From NCBI GenBank assembly GCA_021234155.1, contig JAJEKV010000020.1, positions 4,820,563 through 4,884,562 on the forward strand: 64,000 nt of DNA, in the 5' to 3' direction. Below the pieces are notes generated by a model. That model was not told the origin of the DNA. It saw nothing but the letters and a program-made list of their open reading frames with translations, and ran no database searches. The number at the start of each line of letters is the position of its first letter. Position 1 is the stretch's first letter. Made by a program: the position numbers and the translations under genes. Below, piece after piece: positions 24,333 to 35,684 of the stretch. The stretch is from Isoetes taiwanensis (lineage: Eukaryota > Streptophyta > Lycopodiopsida > Isoetales > Isoetaceae).

Positions 24333-24760
24333 AGTAAGCTAATCAATATTTAAACTTTCCATAAGTCTGAGCATATGATTTTTGTATCGACTATTGTTTT
24401 GTGTATCAGGCTTTGATTTGATTTTGAACACATTTCCTATTATAAGGAATGTGTATATCAAACTTAATAGTATACCCACTATGGGATACTCTATATCTAT
24501 GTAATCTATTGTTATGAATATAAAACTTACCTTGCCTCCCAAAAAAAAAAAGGTTATAAAAAAATCAGTTACTTGCAGTTCCTGCCTCAACTTCCAATTA
24601 AAGCATGCCATGTGGCATTCTTCAACCTATGAATTCACTGCAGTTGATTTTTACTCAACTGTTCAGTAGATTTACATCAAATTCCACCAAATTTATCCCA
24701 CATTCTGCTATCTCACATTCAACAAGTAATAGATCTTCGCGTTACAAGAATGCCCAGTTT

Positions 24761-24834
24761 GGTGACTTTACTGGCATGGAAACCATACCGACGCCTCACG
24801 GTTTCCTCATGGTCTCCATGCCAGAAATACCACC
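24761..24834. repeat. Inverted repeat, 26-bp arms
   Basis: Arms 24761-24786 and 24809-24834 pair with a few mismatches (ctggcatgga / tccatgccag core) around a 22-nt loop. It is followed by 'gacatatacaaa', which also follows the hairpin at 25651-25764, so the two look like members of one small foldback-element family. Confidence 0.65.
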
Positions 24835-25092
24835 AAAATAGACATATACAAAGTTATTCAAATGGATATTAATGGATACAATATGGTACTTGGGTCGCCA
24901 AATTTGGCGTTGCGTTATTCTGGTGATGCCATGTGGCATAGCATTCCATTGCAGAATGGCATTTGGGTCGACCATTCTTTATCTTCGGTTTCCAGCCGGT
25001 TACTCTGTTTCTTTTCTTTGATTCTTTACATGGCCATAGCTTGAATCCGGCCCTGTCACAGCTTGTTTAGCTTGTCGGAATAGCGGTAGCCT

Positions 25093-25170
25093 TAGCTTAG
25101 GCATATTAATATTTTGAATCCCCTGTTTTTTTGTAGCTTAGGCATATTAATATTTCGAATCTCTGCTTTT
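25093..25170. repeat. Two-copy tandem duplication, unit 41 bp
   Basis: 'tagcttaggcatattaata' begins at 25093 and again at 25134, and the following ~20 bp are also similar. Confidence 0.9.
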
Positions 25171-25650
25171 TTGCCGCATAAAAGGGAAGAAGAAGAAAAG
25201 GATCCCGATCTAAGAAGTAGGGCTAGCACAAAATGTGGAAGCAATGCACCTTATATCGGGCTAAGAAAGCAGAGCTTTGGGGCACGTAAGGAAGACGTAA
25301 GAAAGCTCATGCAAAAGAAAGTTTAAGAATGCCAATGTAGAAAAGGATAGCATAGAAGAAAGCCGATGCGTAAGGGGATAAATACGTAAGAAAGCCGGAT
25401 GCGTAAGAAAAAGAAGAAAGCCCCATCCCGCTTTCGCCTCTCACAAAACCCCATCGCTACTGAGCTTCATTTAAAACCATCCTCTTCGCCTCACCGCCAC
25501 GCCCGCCATCACCGCCCGCCATCGCCATCGCCGCTCGCCATCGCCATCTTCCTCATCGCCGCCGCTCGCTCTCGCCTCGGCCGCAGCCTCCGCCCGCCAT
25601 CGCTGGAAGAGAAAGGGGGGAAATTTTGGCTCCCCAAGTACCATATTGTC

Positions 25651-25764
25651 AGTTCAAGGCATATGGTCTGCCATTCCGGCGTGGCCGGTGACCCGCTCCC
25701 GGCTAACGCCGGTCGCGGGACCCCACCGGTCCACACCGGAATGGCATCCCATATGCCTTGAACT
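25651..25764. repeat. GC-rich foldback element upstream of the PnsB3-like gene
   Basis: Arms of 34 bp (25651-25684 and 25731-25764) match at 31 positions: agttcaaggcatatgg pairs with ccatatgccttgaact. The loop is itself palindromic and GC-rich (ccggtgacccgc / gcgggaccccaccgg), so the whole 114 bp can fold into one long hairpin. It ends 116 bp before the start codon of the gene, probably within its promoter or leader. A MITE or a regulatory cruciform are both possible. Confidence 0.75.
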
Positions 25765-25880
25765 GGTACAAAGACATATACAAATGGATATTCTAAATCC
25801 ATCAAAGTTATACATGTTTGTTGAGCAAATGTTTTTGAGGCCAGGAAGTTCCCACGTTACGGTATGGAGAAGAAGACGAC

Positions 25881-27085
25881 ATGGCGCCGTGCAACCCTAA
25901 TCCTTGCAGAGGAGCGGGCATGGCTGCCATTGTGCCGGCCTCCATCCTATGTGCAGTTCCTTTCCCATCCTCTCGGTTTGATTTTCTTTGTCCATTTGGG
26001 AATTTGGGAATTAGGAATAAAGCAGTTGGAAAACTGCGGGCCAGCATTGATGCAGAAGCTGAAGCTGATGAACGTGCCCCCCCTCTCATTGATCTTCAGT
26101 TCCTCGGAGTATGTATATTCTAACAATTTCTTGGTTTTGTTATCCAGAAACGGAGTGAACTGATATAATCTGCTTCAGGTTATGCAATTTATATTGTGCA
26201 TGTCTTTTCTGAGTTACAAGATTGTCTATATATACTATTGTGCTTTTATCTGATTAATTTCTTGAATTAAAAAAGATTTGAGCCTCACAATCGTTTTTTT
26301 TTGTTGTACTTCACAGCCAGACGCAGAACCTGATGTAGGTAATGAAAAGATCGTTGTTGTAAGTGGAGATAAGCTTCTGAGGAATATAATGATAGACAAT
26401 AAATTGGAGCTCTATGATCTTTATGTAAGTACTCTAGCTATGATATATGTTAAAACAGAGCTTTGTTGAGCTTGACAAATGTCATGCGTAGGATCTAAAT
26501 CATGACCTGATTTGGCTTCTGGTGGTAGAGCTTTATTGAGCTTGACAAATGTTATGCACAGGATCTAAATCATGACCTGATTGTAAATACAGGGAAAAGT
26601 GATGAATTGTGGGGGAGGTGGTAGTTGTGGCACATGCCTTGTGGAGGTATATTTTGTTGCCTTGTTCTCAGGACCATTTCCTTTACAGTGTGCTTCTGCT
26701 GTTTTTTAGAGTATGAAGTTGCATTATGTGCTAAAAGTAATATATTAGAGACAAGTTTCATATAAACCTTCTTGAATCAATTTTCAGATTGTAGATGGGC
26801 AGGATTTGCTAAATGAAAGAACGGATACAGAAAATCGTCACCTCAAGAAGGTAATTATGTTTTGTTTGTTAAAGCATGTGAAATAGGATCGCATTTTCTG
26901 AGACTTTAACCTTATAGAAACCAAATAGTTGGAGGCTTGCTTGCCAGACAATTGTTGGAAACAAGATAAATTCAGGGAAGGTACAGATTAATAGCACTTG
27001 TCTTTTAAGTGGTGAATATTTTAATTTTAATTATAAATTATTACAGGTTACCGTGCAGAGACTGCCACAGAAAAAAGGGAAGTAA
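25881..27085 (+). CDS. PNSB3: PnsB3/NDF4-like plastid 2Fe-2S protein, 6 exons
   Basis: Exons 25881-26108, 26317-26424, 26593-26646, 26788-26850, 26918-26980 and 27047-27085 join to 184 codons plus TAA. All five introns are in phase 0 with GT/AG ends. The N-terminal ~55 residues resemble a plastid transit peptide (Ala/Pro/Ser/Arg-rich, few acids). The rest is a plant-type [2Fe-2S] fold: NCGGGGSCGTCLVE supplies three cluster cysteines and RLACQT the fourth; DLLNERTDTE and KPNSWRLACQT match the PnsB3 (NDF4) family as I remember it. PnsB3 belongs to subcomplex B of the chloroplast NDH complex, which drives cyclic electron flow around photosystem I on the stroma side of thylakoids. The protein ends at QRLPQKKGK, somewhat shorter than angiosperm PnsB3, and lacks their C-terminal extension. 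The start was chosen because it is the only in-frame ATG giving a transit-like peptide; the second Met (residue 14) is an alternative. Another plastid ferredoxin-like protein cannot be ruled out. Confidence 0.82.
26457..26586 (+). repeat. 70-bp tandem duplication in intron 2
   Basis: 'agagctttgttgagcttgac' at 26457 and 'agagctttattgagcttgac' at 26527 begin two copies that run to 'catgacctgatt'. The second copy ends a few bases before the acceptor of exon 3 at 26592, so the duplication copied the branch-site region. Confidence 0.9.
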
Positions 27086-27484
27086 CACTTATTTGCAAAT
27101 TTTTGGGTGTAATACCATGAACAGCCCCTTGTCCATTTAAAATATAGAATGCTAACATTTTGGCATGTAAAGAACATATCGTTGATGCCTGAATGAAAGA
27201 ACTCTAAAAGACTTTTACCATAGTTCAATGGGTCATGGAATGTCTGACACCCACCCCAACCCAACCAACCCAACCCAACCCACTTCAAAAAAAAACCTCA
27301 AAACCCCAAAAAGAAGGTTTTCTATATTTTGCCACTGGCCTCCCAAAACTTGCCAAATAGAATTGCTTATCAAGCAACCTGTGGAGGTTGGTGGAGGTGG
27401 GGCTGTCATTTTGCATTTTGCAAATTTTCTTGGAGCTTTGCATGCTCATTGCCATTGTCCTAACTAAGATGCACTTTTGTATAG
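27086..27484 (+). other. 3' flank of the PnsB3-like gene
   Basis: Contains a short CCCAAC-type repeat (27249-27280) and probably the 3' UTR. No other gene was seen. Confidence 0.4.
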
Positions 27485-28365
27485 ACGAGTGATGGAAAAT
27501 GAAATCCATTTTTTGATTAATTGAAAGGTCTTTATGTCTTATATCATGTGCTAAAATCCTAAACTGTAGGGCTTTTATATTTCTTGGTCTTAATATAAGT
27601 TCGTACGATCTTATAGTTGCTAGAAACAGTGCCCAGGCAGTTAGAGATGCAAAGGGTAGATGGACGGAAAAAGCAAGCAAGCAAGCAAACATAGGCAGTT
27701 AGAGATGCAAAGGGTAGATGGACGGAAAAAGCAAGCAAGCAAGCAAACATAGGCTCTTGCTCATTTATGCAACATCTGACAGCAAGGTAGTGTTGTGGCA
27801 AAGGATCTCATTCATGCACCGATCCGGCGCCAGGGCACAAATACGACAGATCCAGCGGCAGGCAATGATGCAAAAAGACCTCGTGTTTCTTTATTTCTAT
27901 TTCTATGCTAAACTCATGTAAAGGAAAAGGTGAAAGGGTCAAGCTAAACAAAGCTTCTAATGTGGTTATTCATGACAACTCATTCCCAGACACACACCAC
28001 ACGTGATGAGACTCATGCTCACCCACTTTATTTGCAGAGCACACCACACACGATGAGACTTGCACACACGCTATGAGATAGGGCACTGTCTTGCTCTTCC
28101 TACATATTAGTTAGAACTAAATTGAATTGGACGGATTTTTCTCGTCCACGGAGACTAATAGGCGTATGAGACCCAATCAAAGAGCGCACATTATGTGACA
28201 TTTCAAGGCAGTGTCTGAGGACAGTCGACTGTGCATATCCATGCTCTGGGAGTATAATCCCAGTGATCCCACTGAAGCCGTGTCCAACGTCACATGAAGC
28301 AGCTTATTAGGCGGGACCAACTCAACACAGCATGCCCGTATATGGGCGAATGCCAGACAGCTCTG
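27485..28365. repeat. Segmental duplication, copy 1
   Basis: Matches 31,634 to about 32,600 in direct orientation over nearly its whole length. Shared blocks include 'gatggaaaatga-atcca', 'tcttatagttgctaga', 'gatctcattcatgcaccgat' and 'ctgtttctttatttct'-type sequence. The right part (from ~28,110) is a minus-strand family-B LINE tail. Confidence 0.8.
27636..27752. repeat. Two-copy tandem duplication, unit 58 bp
   Basis: 'aggcagttagagatgcaaag' at 27636 and 27694, each ending in a (GCAA)n stretch and 'acat'. The equivalent place in copy 2 of the segmental duplication has a single unit. Confidence 0.92.
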
Positions 28366-28375
28366 AAGAATGATG
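28110..28375 (-). mobile_element. Family-B LINE fragment, left part
   Basis: Minus-strand 3' end: 'ctcgtccacggagactaata' matches the tail of the other copies. The conserved hairpin is deleted here. The sequence continues to 28,365 and resumes at ~31,396, split by the long-TIR element. Confidence 0.65.
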
Positions 28376-31300
28376 TTCAACATGCATGCACCATAGAGAG
28401 CATATAAGCAAGGGTTTTGCCTTTTTGAAAAAGCTTTTGCAGAGCATGAAGCAAAAGAGCAATTTCTGGGCAATTTTTGTGGTCGAACTTTGGAGGATCA
28501 TACCTCGGCAACTAAAGATCCTTTGTACTTGATTTTTCTTTTGTTGGAAAGATTTTTGAATTAGCATTCTGGATTGAGTCGGATCAGGCCGAAATTCGTC
28601 CGTATGAGGGAGATATGGCAGAAAGAGTGAAGCTAAGTCAGAATTGACTACACTATGTATAATCTTCTGCAGTTTGGTTCTTGGAGCTGGAAGCCGATCC
28701 TTTGAGGCACAAGCAATTGCAAGGGGGCTAGCAGTCCATACATGAAGAATTCTCAAGTGGGGTTTTAAGATTTACATCTGGGGCTTTTATGCTTGCTAGA
28801 GATATGGATCTTAATAGATGTATGAAGCTGATAGTTGCGTGAAGCTTTACATAATTAATCATTGGTTTATGATCTGGGATATAAGTTTGGATTAGAATTT
28901 ATCATGAGAATATAGATTGGACAGGAATAAGGCATTGTCTCTTGCAATTGTAGAAGAAGTGGTTAGTCCTCGTGACTGAGTGGGGATCCCAAAGCTGCCT
29001 CTGCATGCATAGAACATCTTGAAAGTCTTGGATAACAAATTATAAACATCTTAAAGACACAAGAACCTATGGTGCAATGCTAGACAATGACAACAAAGGA
29101 AACATCATGAGCATCAAGAGAAAAGAACATAACCAAAGTACCAAACCATCATAAACAAAGCTCCAAGACAATGGGAAGCTCGCCAGCCTACATACACGTC
29201 CTGTTAGCAGCATAATGCCCAGCCAACTTACATTCCAAGCCCTGTAGTAGGTGGTGGGGTGAACCTCGTATGCGCATACCCTCTCAACCCACGTCTGGCA
29301 CTGGAGGACCTCTTACCATGGGAGTCCACAAGAGTTTACTGATGTAGCATCCTCGCCAAGAGAACTACGCCCGGTGTCACAGAGCACAAATACAGAGAAC
29401 ATAGAACATGATTCATGCCGGAGCAACCCAGGCCACCGAACCTGGAAGTCCGGCCCCGGAAGATCCAAGTACATAACAAATACCAAGACATCAAGACACT
29501 GTGATACAATGACTGAGACAATGACAGGTGATGTTCATTAGAGTATTTACTAAACATGTGCCTAGATCATACTCTTGCCCCTTGTAGAGGTTGCCCATAC
29601 AACCTAACCATGTCGAAGTAGCTAATTTAGTGATGAAGATCATGATAACAATCCCAATACGTTGAAGAAGTCCCAAGCCTTGTGTCATTCCCAGGCTTGA
29701 TCCCCACTTGGAAATTCCGTTTGCTCCTTCTGCAACTCCAGCAATGCTCCCAGATCACTCATGCAATTAGCTCCTTTAGCAATCCATCCACAATCGGTCT
29801 CCTTCCAAAAGCTCCACCAACACATGCACCAAGATATTCACTATATTTATTATTATTATTATGTTATTTTGAATGTTTTGAGTTGTGATGGTTGTATTAT
29901 ATAGTAGATATTCATGGATAAATTATGCATTGTTGACATGTTTGTTTAAACTATTAACTTGCTTATGCAATGCTTTCCATCCTAAGCTCATCCCCCGGAA
30001 GGAATACAACCCACGATCTTTTCTGTTAAATCCATAAATATAAACTGACCATACTTTCGACATGTACTTCCCTTGCCAATTCATCCAATATCATGTTGGA
30101 GAAGGTAAACAAGTGATGAAGACCTAACAACCCAAACAAGTCGATGTAGAATGCTAGAACCACTACTGTAATGTAGATGCAGGCGAACTTCACAAAATTA
30201 TTTATAGAGGGTCACTTAGCTATGATTTTTATAATTTAATATAAAAAAGCCACTTCCTTAAATATGAATTTATTGACTCCACTAATGTGATTCTCGAAAA
30301 CCCAACACTTTCAACTCAAAAATCCATAGGGTTTTATAACCACAACTGCTTATACCACATGTCCAATGATCCCACACCCAAGCTCCATCTTCGAGTGTTA
30401 AAAATACAATCGACTCATTAGCCTTGGAATTAATAACCTTATATTTCATAATTTCTTAGTTAATTATATTCAACCATTAACAGCATGCATGTTCTTATTA
30501 CTTGTGATTACTACCCAACGTTTAATGCTCTGATCTCCTTTGCTGCCTAAATTCTTCCATTTTGCATAAGCTCGGATGCAATCCAATTCCATCCATAGGT
30601 ACTTAGATTTATATTTAACATGCAAATAAAATGACTAAAAGCAACAAATTATCACGTAAAATAAAGACAAGAGAAAAGACATAAAACTAAAACATAGACA
30701 TGCCATTGGAGTTCTACGCTCAAAGGAGTTCTTATCATCCAACTTTGGTGTTATTCTTCTTGTCCAATCTATAGCTTCATGATAAATTTTAATCCAAACA
30801 TATATCCCAGATCATAAACCAATGATTAATTATGTAAAGCTTCAAGCAACTGTCAGCTTCATACATCTACTAAGATCCATATCTCTAGCAAGCATAAAAA
30901 CTCCAAATGTAAATCTTAAAACCCCACCTGAGAATTCTTCATATATGGACCGCTGACCCCTTTGCAATTGCTTGTGCCTCAAAGGATCGACTTCTAGCTT
31001 CAAGAACCAAACTGCAGAAGACTATACATAGTGCAGTCAATTCTGACTCAGCTTTACTCTTTCTACCATATCTCCCTCATACGAACGAATTTTGGTCTGA
31101 TTCGACCAATCCAAAATGCTAATTCTAAAAAATTTTCAACAAAAGAAAAATCAAGTAAAAAGGATCTCTGGTCGCCGAGATATGATCCTCCAAAATTCGA
31201 CCACCAAAACTGCCCAGAAATTGCTCCTTCTGCTTTCATGCTTTGCAAAAGCTTTTTTTAAAAGGCAAAACCCTTGCTTATATGCTCTCCATGCTGCATG

Positions 31301-31395
31301 CATGTTCTATCTTGCATGCATATTCTATCTTGCATGCATGTCAAGCATGCATATACGCACATGAGTATGTATACTGGCCCATCAAGTGTCCAGGA
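28376..31395. mobile_element. ~3-kb element with ~550-bp terminal inverted repeats
   Basis: The left arm 28376-28928 is the inverted copy of 30755-31310, at roughly 85-90% identity by eye. Examples are 'gagagcatataagcaagggt' against 'acccttgcttatatgctctc', and the shared 'gattaattatgtaaagctt' block. The interior (28,950-30,750) matches the repeat at 1.3-3.3 kb and has no recognised coding capacity. It interrupts a family-B LINE, whose two halves resume on either side. On the right the element extends ~80 bp beyond the paired arm. Confidence 0.75.
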
Positions 31396-31630
31396 TCGTT
31401 ACAGTCTCTTTTTCTAAAATTTCAGTTGATAACACTAACAAAACCCATTCTCGCATGCCTCCCAAATCCATCTGCTTGTCTCAATTCTGGGGGAATGCAC
31501 AGCTGTGCGAATTGCAGCTATCAGTCTACGCTTCTTCATGTGCAGATGTGTTTGCAGTTAATGCTGTGGACCCCGTTCAATCATGAGATTGATCTGACAC
31601 TAGTAGTGTGTTGTCTTGACCTGTTGATTA
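31396..31630 (-). mobile_element. Family-B LINE fragment, right part
   Basis: Continues the LINE interrupted at 28,375. 'cccattctcgcatgcc' and 'tgtctcaattctg' align with 32,640-32,690, and 'cgcttcttcatg-gcaaatgtg' aligns with 62,180-62,200. Confidence 0.65.
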
Positions 31631-31633
31631 ATG

Positions 31634-32600
31634 ATGGAAAATGATATCCACTTTTTGATTGATTGAAAGGTCTTTGTCTAATACCATGTGCTAAAATCCC
31701 GAATTATGGGGTTTATATGTTTCTTAATCTTGGTATAAGTTTTTATGATCTTATAGTTGCTAGACACATTGTCCAGCTGAGGGTAGATGGAGGAAGAAAG
31801 CAAGCAAGCAAGCGAACAAACAAACAAACAAAGGCCCTCATTCATTTATGCAATATCTGACAATAGGACAGTGTTTCGACAAAGGATCTCATTCATGCAC
31901 CGATCCGGCGCCCGGGCACAAATATGACAGATTCAGTAGAAGGCAGCAATGTAAAAAGACTTCTGTTTCTTTATTTCTCTTTTTGTTTCTATGCTAAACT
32001 TATGTAAAGAAAAGATGGAAGGGCCAGCTAAAAAAAGCTTCTAACATGGTTTTAGGAGTTTGATCTAATACTTGATAATACTTACGCTATAGTTTTACAA
32101 TTTAATTTAATTGAGTAGTTTTAACGGCATACCACTTTGGCAACATCCCCCTAAGATATACAATGAGCACGCACGCTATGAGGTAAGGCACTTCGACATA
32201 TTAGTTAGAATTGAGTTGAATTGAATTAAAATGAAATGAAATGAAATAAATTGAATTGAATAGTATTTTATTGTCCACAGAGACCAATAGATCTATGGGA
32301 ACTAATTAAATAGCACATCAAACTCATTATTGTCAGGATTAAAAAGCCCTTGCCCCGAAGGGTTTTAAAGGGAAAAACCTTGATAGTAATAAGCGTATTG
32401 GTAAACTATACAATGATACATTTCAAGGCAGTGTTTGAGGATATAACTGAGTGTGCATATCCATCACCTCCTGGAGTATAATCTCAGTGACCCTACCGAA
32501 GCCATGCCCAACATCTAAGCAGCTGGTTAAGTGGGATCAACTCAATATAGTGTGCCCACATATGGTCGAATGTCAGACAATTCTAGAGAGAGTGACACTC
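31634..32600. repeat. Segmental duplication, copy 2
   Basis: Direct copy of 27,485-28,365 (see there). It starts immediately after the first LINE fragment ends, so the original arrangement was a tandem duplication before the long-TIR element inserted. Confidence 0.8.
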
Positions 32601-33330
32601 ATCCTTAATGACAATCAGTTAATAACACTGACAAAGTCTATTCTCGCACGCCACCTGAATCCATCTGACTGTCTCAATTCTGAGGCAAGCCGAAGCTAGA
32701 AAGACTTTCTGTAGCTGCTCCAACTCATGCTAGGTGGCAAATATACCACCGGGCCGCGGACTTCGACCTTGTATAGAAGAATGGGCTCCACTACGACTTT
32801 GAACAAGTGTAACTGATAGGTTCAGTCATACAACTTTGCTTTATAACCCTTGTTTTGCATTGCATACAATGAAGGAAATGCCACTTCCAAATACTTTTAG
32901 GTGGATGCCGTCTCCACGTTTTGTCCTTGATAAGTGAAGGGGGGAGGCCTTGGCTGACGAGAAGATGAGATAAGCAGTACCTTAGTCTTCGCCAAATTAA
33001 TGCTCATCCCAAGCCCAACAGGAGCTATCCAAAGGCATCTACATGGTGTTGCATGTCATCTGGGGTGTACGATAAAAGGTCCACATCGTCAGTATATATG
33101 AGCTACCTAATGATTTGGTGCATGTGTTAAGCTCCACCCCCCATGTCCAGCAAGACAACCTTGCAATTGATCAATATAGAGACCAAATAGCATTGGAGAG
33201 AGTGGGCATCCCTCGCGGAATTGATAGGTTGGCCTCACGGTGTCAGTCGGCCTGAGTATGTCTCATACAACATGTATACTGCATTTTTCAAAACCATAGC
33301 AACTGCCTCAATTTTTTCCAAAACTTTTAC
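32180..33330 (-). mobile_element. Family-B LINE with RT remnants
   Basis: Read on the minus strand: a tail of GAATT/GAAAT repeats (32210-32265), the consensus end 'tctctgtggacaataaaat', the hairpin at 32323-32393, and upstream a degraded RT. Its catalytic box reads YTDD at 33085-33096, and before it QGCPLSPMLFGLYIDQL is readable at about 33.18 kb. This RT sequence is clearly different from the L1-type elements of the window and matches the 36.3-38.7 kb copy. Confidence 0.8.
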
Positions 33331-33677
33331 CGAGGTATAGTGTCTACAGCCTTTGCAAAACTGGCAAAGCAGCACACAGGTCATACCGGCGATTCCTGCT
33401 ATCTTTAATCAAGATCCGCAAAATAAAAATACAACTAATGGTGGAGTGTCAGAACCTGAATCCTGCCTGTGTGAGAGCCCGTACCCCTGTTTCCTCTGCC
33501 CACATCATCAACTATTGCTCAAGAATTATTATCCGCAATTTTGCAAATAGCGAACTGATTATGATTGTTCGATAATTGGCTAGACTGTGGTCTACTATGA
33601 GGGGAAGGTACAATTCTAAGTAAGGTTAACAAGTCTACACTTACTTTTGAACTTTTTAGAATTGCATCTAATTCATC

Positions 33678-33714
33678 CCTCCCTCCCTCCCTCCCTCCCT
33701 CCCTCCCTCCCTCC

Positions 33715-33745
<31 letters not shown>
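33678..33745. repeat. (CCCT)n(CT)n microsatellite
   Basis: About nine CCCT units run into a CT run. Minus-strand open frames across it (Arg/Glu/Gly-rich) are artefacts. Confidence 0.97.
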
Positions 33746-33747
<2 letters not shown>

Positions 33748-34429
33748 TGTGCAATCTTGGAAAAAAAGATGGCAATAATACCTGAGCAGCTTTGGTTACA
33801 TCTTCCTTATCCTTTCTTACCTCTGTAGCTTCATTGTTTGGCCATATCTTCCATACATGCTTTTTCACACATTCTTCTCATATGTGCCATTACTTCTTCT
33901 TGCTCCTCAGACACTTCCATAAATCTCACCGCAAAACTCCCTTTAAGCTTCTTGTTGTTGTCATGTTTTCTCAAGTATTCCTTCACAATACACCCCTCCG
34001 AAAGTACAAACATGATACTATCTTCCATAGTGTTTTTGCTTGCCACATTTTCGACAGGATCTGTACCAACAAATGACAAATGTGTGAGTAGTCTTAGAAC
34101 AATGGATGCAAGGTGGATAGGTCCTTAGAGCTGCCTTAGAATCCTTAAGCTCAAGGAGCTACTTCGTGATCTCAATCAGGGTTTTAGAGATCTTAAACAT
34201 TTCTGCTCTCATTTCTGCAACTTCATCTTCATCACTCTTACTCCTCTTATTCTTGTTTTGTATTGCATACACCGGGATTGACCCTTTATGAACATTTTTT
34301 GGATAAAAAGGATTACTCATATAGGTGGGATATAATGACCTAGGAGGTATACCAACATATCTGCAACCTCTATGGCTATTGCAAAAGCTCTATGAATGAT
34401 GTCAAACCTTTGCTTCTGGATCTTCAAGA

Positions 34430-34795
34430 GTTTCCTATGAATCTTTTGCCTGGCTATTAGTCCTTTTATATAAAACAAGCTACTAACTGCAAAGTAGAAT
34501 TAGGAATGTTGTTTCTTTGACATTCCAACAAGTAATGATTGAATCTTTCTACATACTAGTTTATGCTCTCAACTGGCTTGATGGAGTTGTTCTACAACTC
34601 ATAAACTAAGCCTTGAGGTGTAGATAGCTTATAGAATCGTGCAAGAGACTTTTGCGCCATGTCATCCCATGAGTTTTTACCCATGCTAATCACATAGTCC
34701 AGCCAACATCTAACTTTATCATTCTTGAAGCATTTTTTGAACTCAAGACTACTTGCAGCCTTTCTTGTAGCTATATTTCTGATAGTAATCATTAG
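34430..34795 (-). pseudogene. Retrotransposon gag domain, broken
   Basis: Frame reads FKKCFKNDKVRCWLDYVI, then NSWDDMAQKSLARFY, and after a stop SIN-YVERFNHYLLECQR. The W-DYV...W-D-M...F pattern followed by S-x-x-YVERFN is that of plant Retrotrans_gag domains, the capsid part of LTR elements. Internal stops at about 34,592 and later break it. Confidence 0.6.
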
Positions 34796-35384
34796 AGGTC
34801 TTTAAAACATTCATGCTTGAATAAAAAACAAGTGTTGGTACAAGCATATTGAATTCAAATTGATAAGGCAAACCTACATTTGCTTGAATTGCCTGCAACT
34901 CGTAAAAGATCTCCTTGTTCTATCACTTCTTGTGCTGCTGCATAAATTCATAAGTATAAGTATTTTTCCTTAGAGTCATGAGTTTGAGATCCCAGGAGAG
35001 GATCTCGGTAGGACCTCAAAAATGTTAGGGAGAAGTCTGGCTAAATCCCCAACCTTAGTGGTACTAAGTGTTGGCAAGAGATGCCAACTAGGTCAACACC
35101 TTTAGATCACTTGAGGTGATCAGTTTGTGCCAAAACATCTGAAGGAAAAGTGAAAATTTTGCAGAACTTTCTAGGTTCCTGAAGCAAAAAAATCTAATCA
35201 AGCAAGAAAGAACATAGTATGCAGAGATTTTTTGTGTTTCGCCATGAAATCACCTTATAAATCAAGCTTGAGATCCAAAGAATGATAGAACGAAAGTCTA
35301 AGTTGAAATCCAAAAGATTTGAGAGCTAGACGATTTTCTGACCAAGTCAAAAATAAGTCGGTAGCCCAATCCGAGAGCTGAAAT

Positions 35385-35684
35385 TTATAGTAGAATATGG
35401 ACATACATACTTTTTAGAGATTGAAAATATGGTGGAGTCTGATGAACAAGTGGTTTATGAGGCAATTGTGGCTGCAAACAATTTCGACAATGCATGGGAG
35501 ATTTCAGATGCGAAGAAACTTTAGGTGTGGGGGGTGCCGAATGAGCGTGCGAACGTGGATGACCACCTTCAATATCATAGTCTCCATAAATAAAGTCATG
35601 AGCGGCTTCCTGGCTTTGCTGTCTGGCCAATCTAGTAGCGGTTTGGCTGAGAAGCTCTTCTTGAGTAAAACGCTGAAGAGACAT
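35385..35684 (-). pseudogene. Probable gag N-terminus
   Basis: A 99-aa frame starting MSLQRFTQEELLSQTATRLA, followed by a Pro/His-rich segment. It lies between the putative LTR and the gag domain on the same strand, where the start of gag is expected. No domain is recognised. Confidence 0.4.

Larger units (their letters stand above)
18955..24551 (+). mobile_element. L1-type LINE, nearly complete, inactivated
   Basis: Order seen: gag-like ORF1 with DUF4283 and CCHC knuckle, endonuclease, reverse transcriptase with YADD, RT-associated zinc motif, a third small ORF, AT-rich 3' UTR and a poly-A tail at 24540-24551. The 5' end is cut inside the DUF4283 region, so it is slightly truncated. Many frameshifts and stops break both main ORFs. 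No target-site duplication was found by eye. Confidence 0.92.

Noticed and set aside
25399..25761. 120-codon Arg/Pro/Ser/His-rich ORF before the PnsB3-like gene
   Set aside because: Runs through CCATCG repeats and the GC-rich foldback; composition is driven by the repeats, and it does not join the gene in frame.
25864..26163. Longer ORF overlapping exon 1 of the PnsB3-like gene
   Set aside because: A different frame, with no continuation into the conserved ferredoxin exons; the frame from 25881 splices cleanly through all six exons.
33668..33868. Arg/Glu/Gly-rich minus-strand ORF
   Set aside because: Produced by the CCCT/CT microsatellite.
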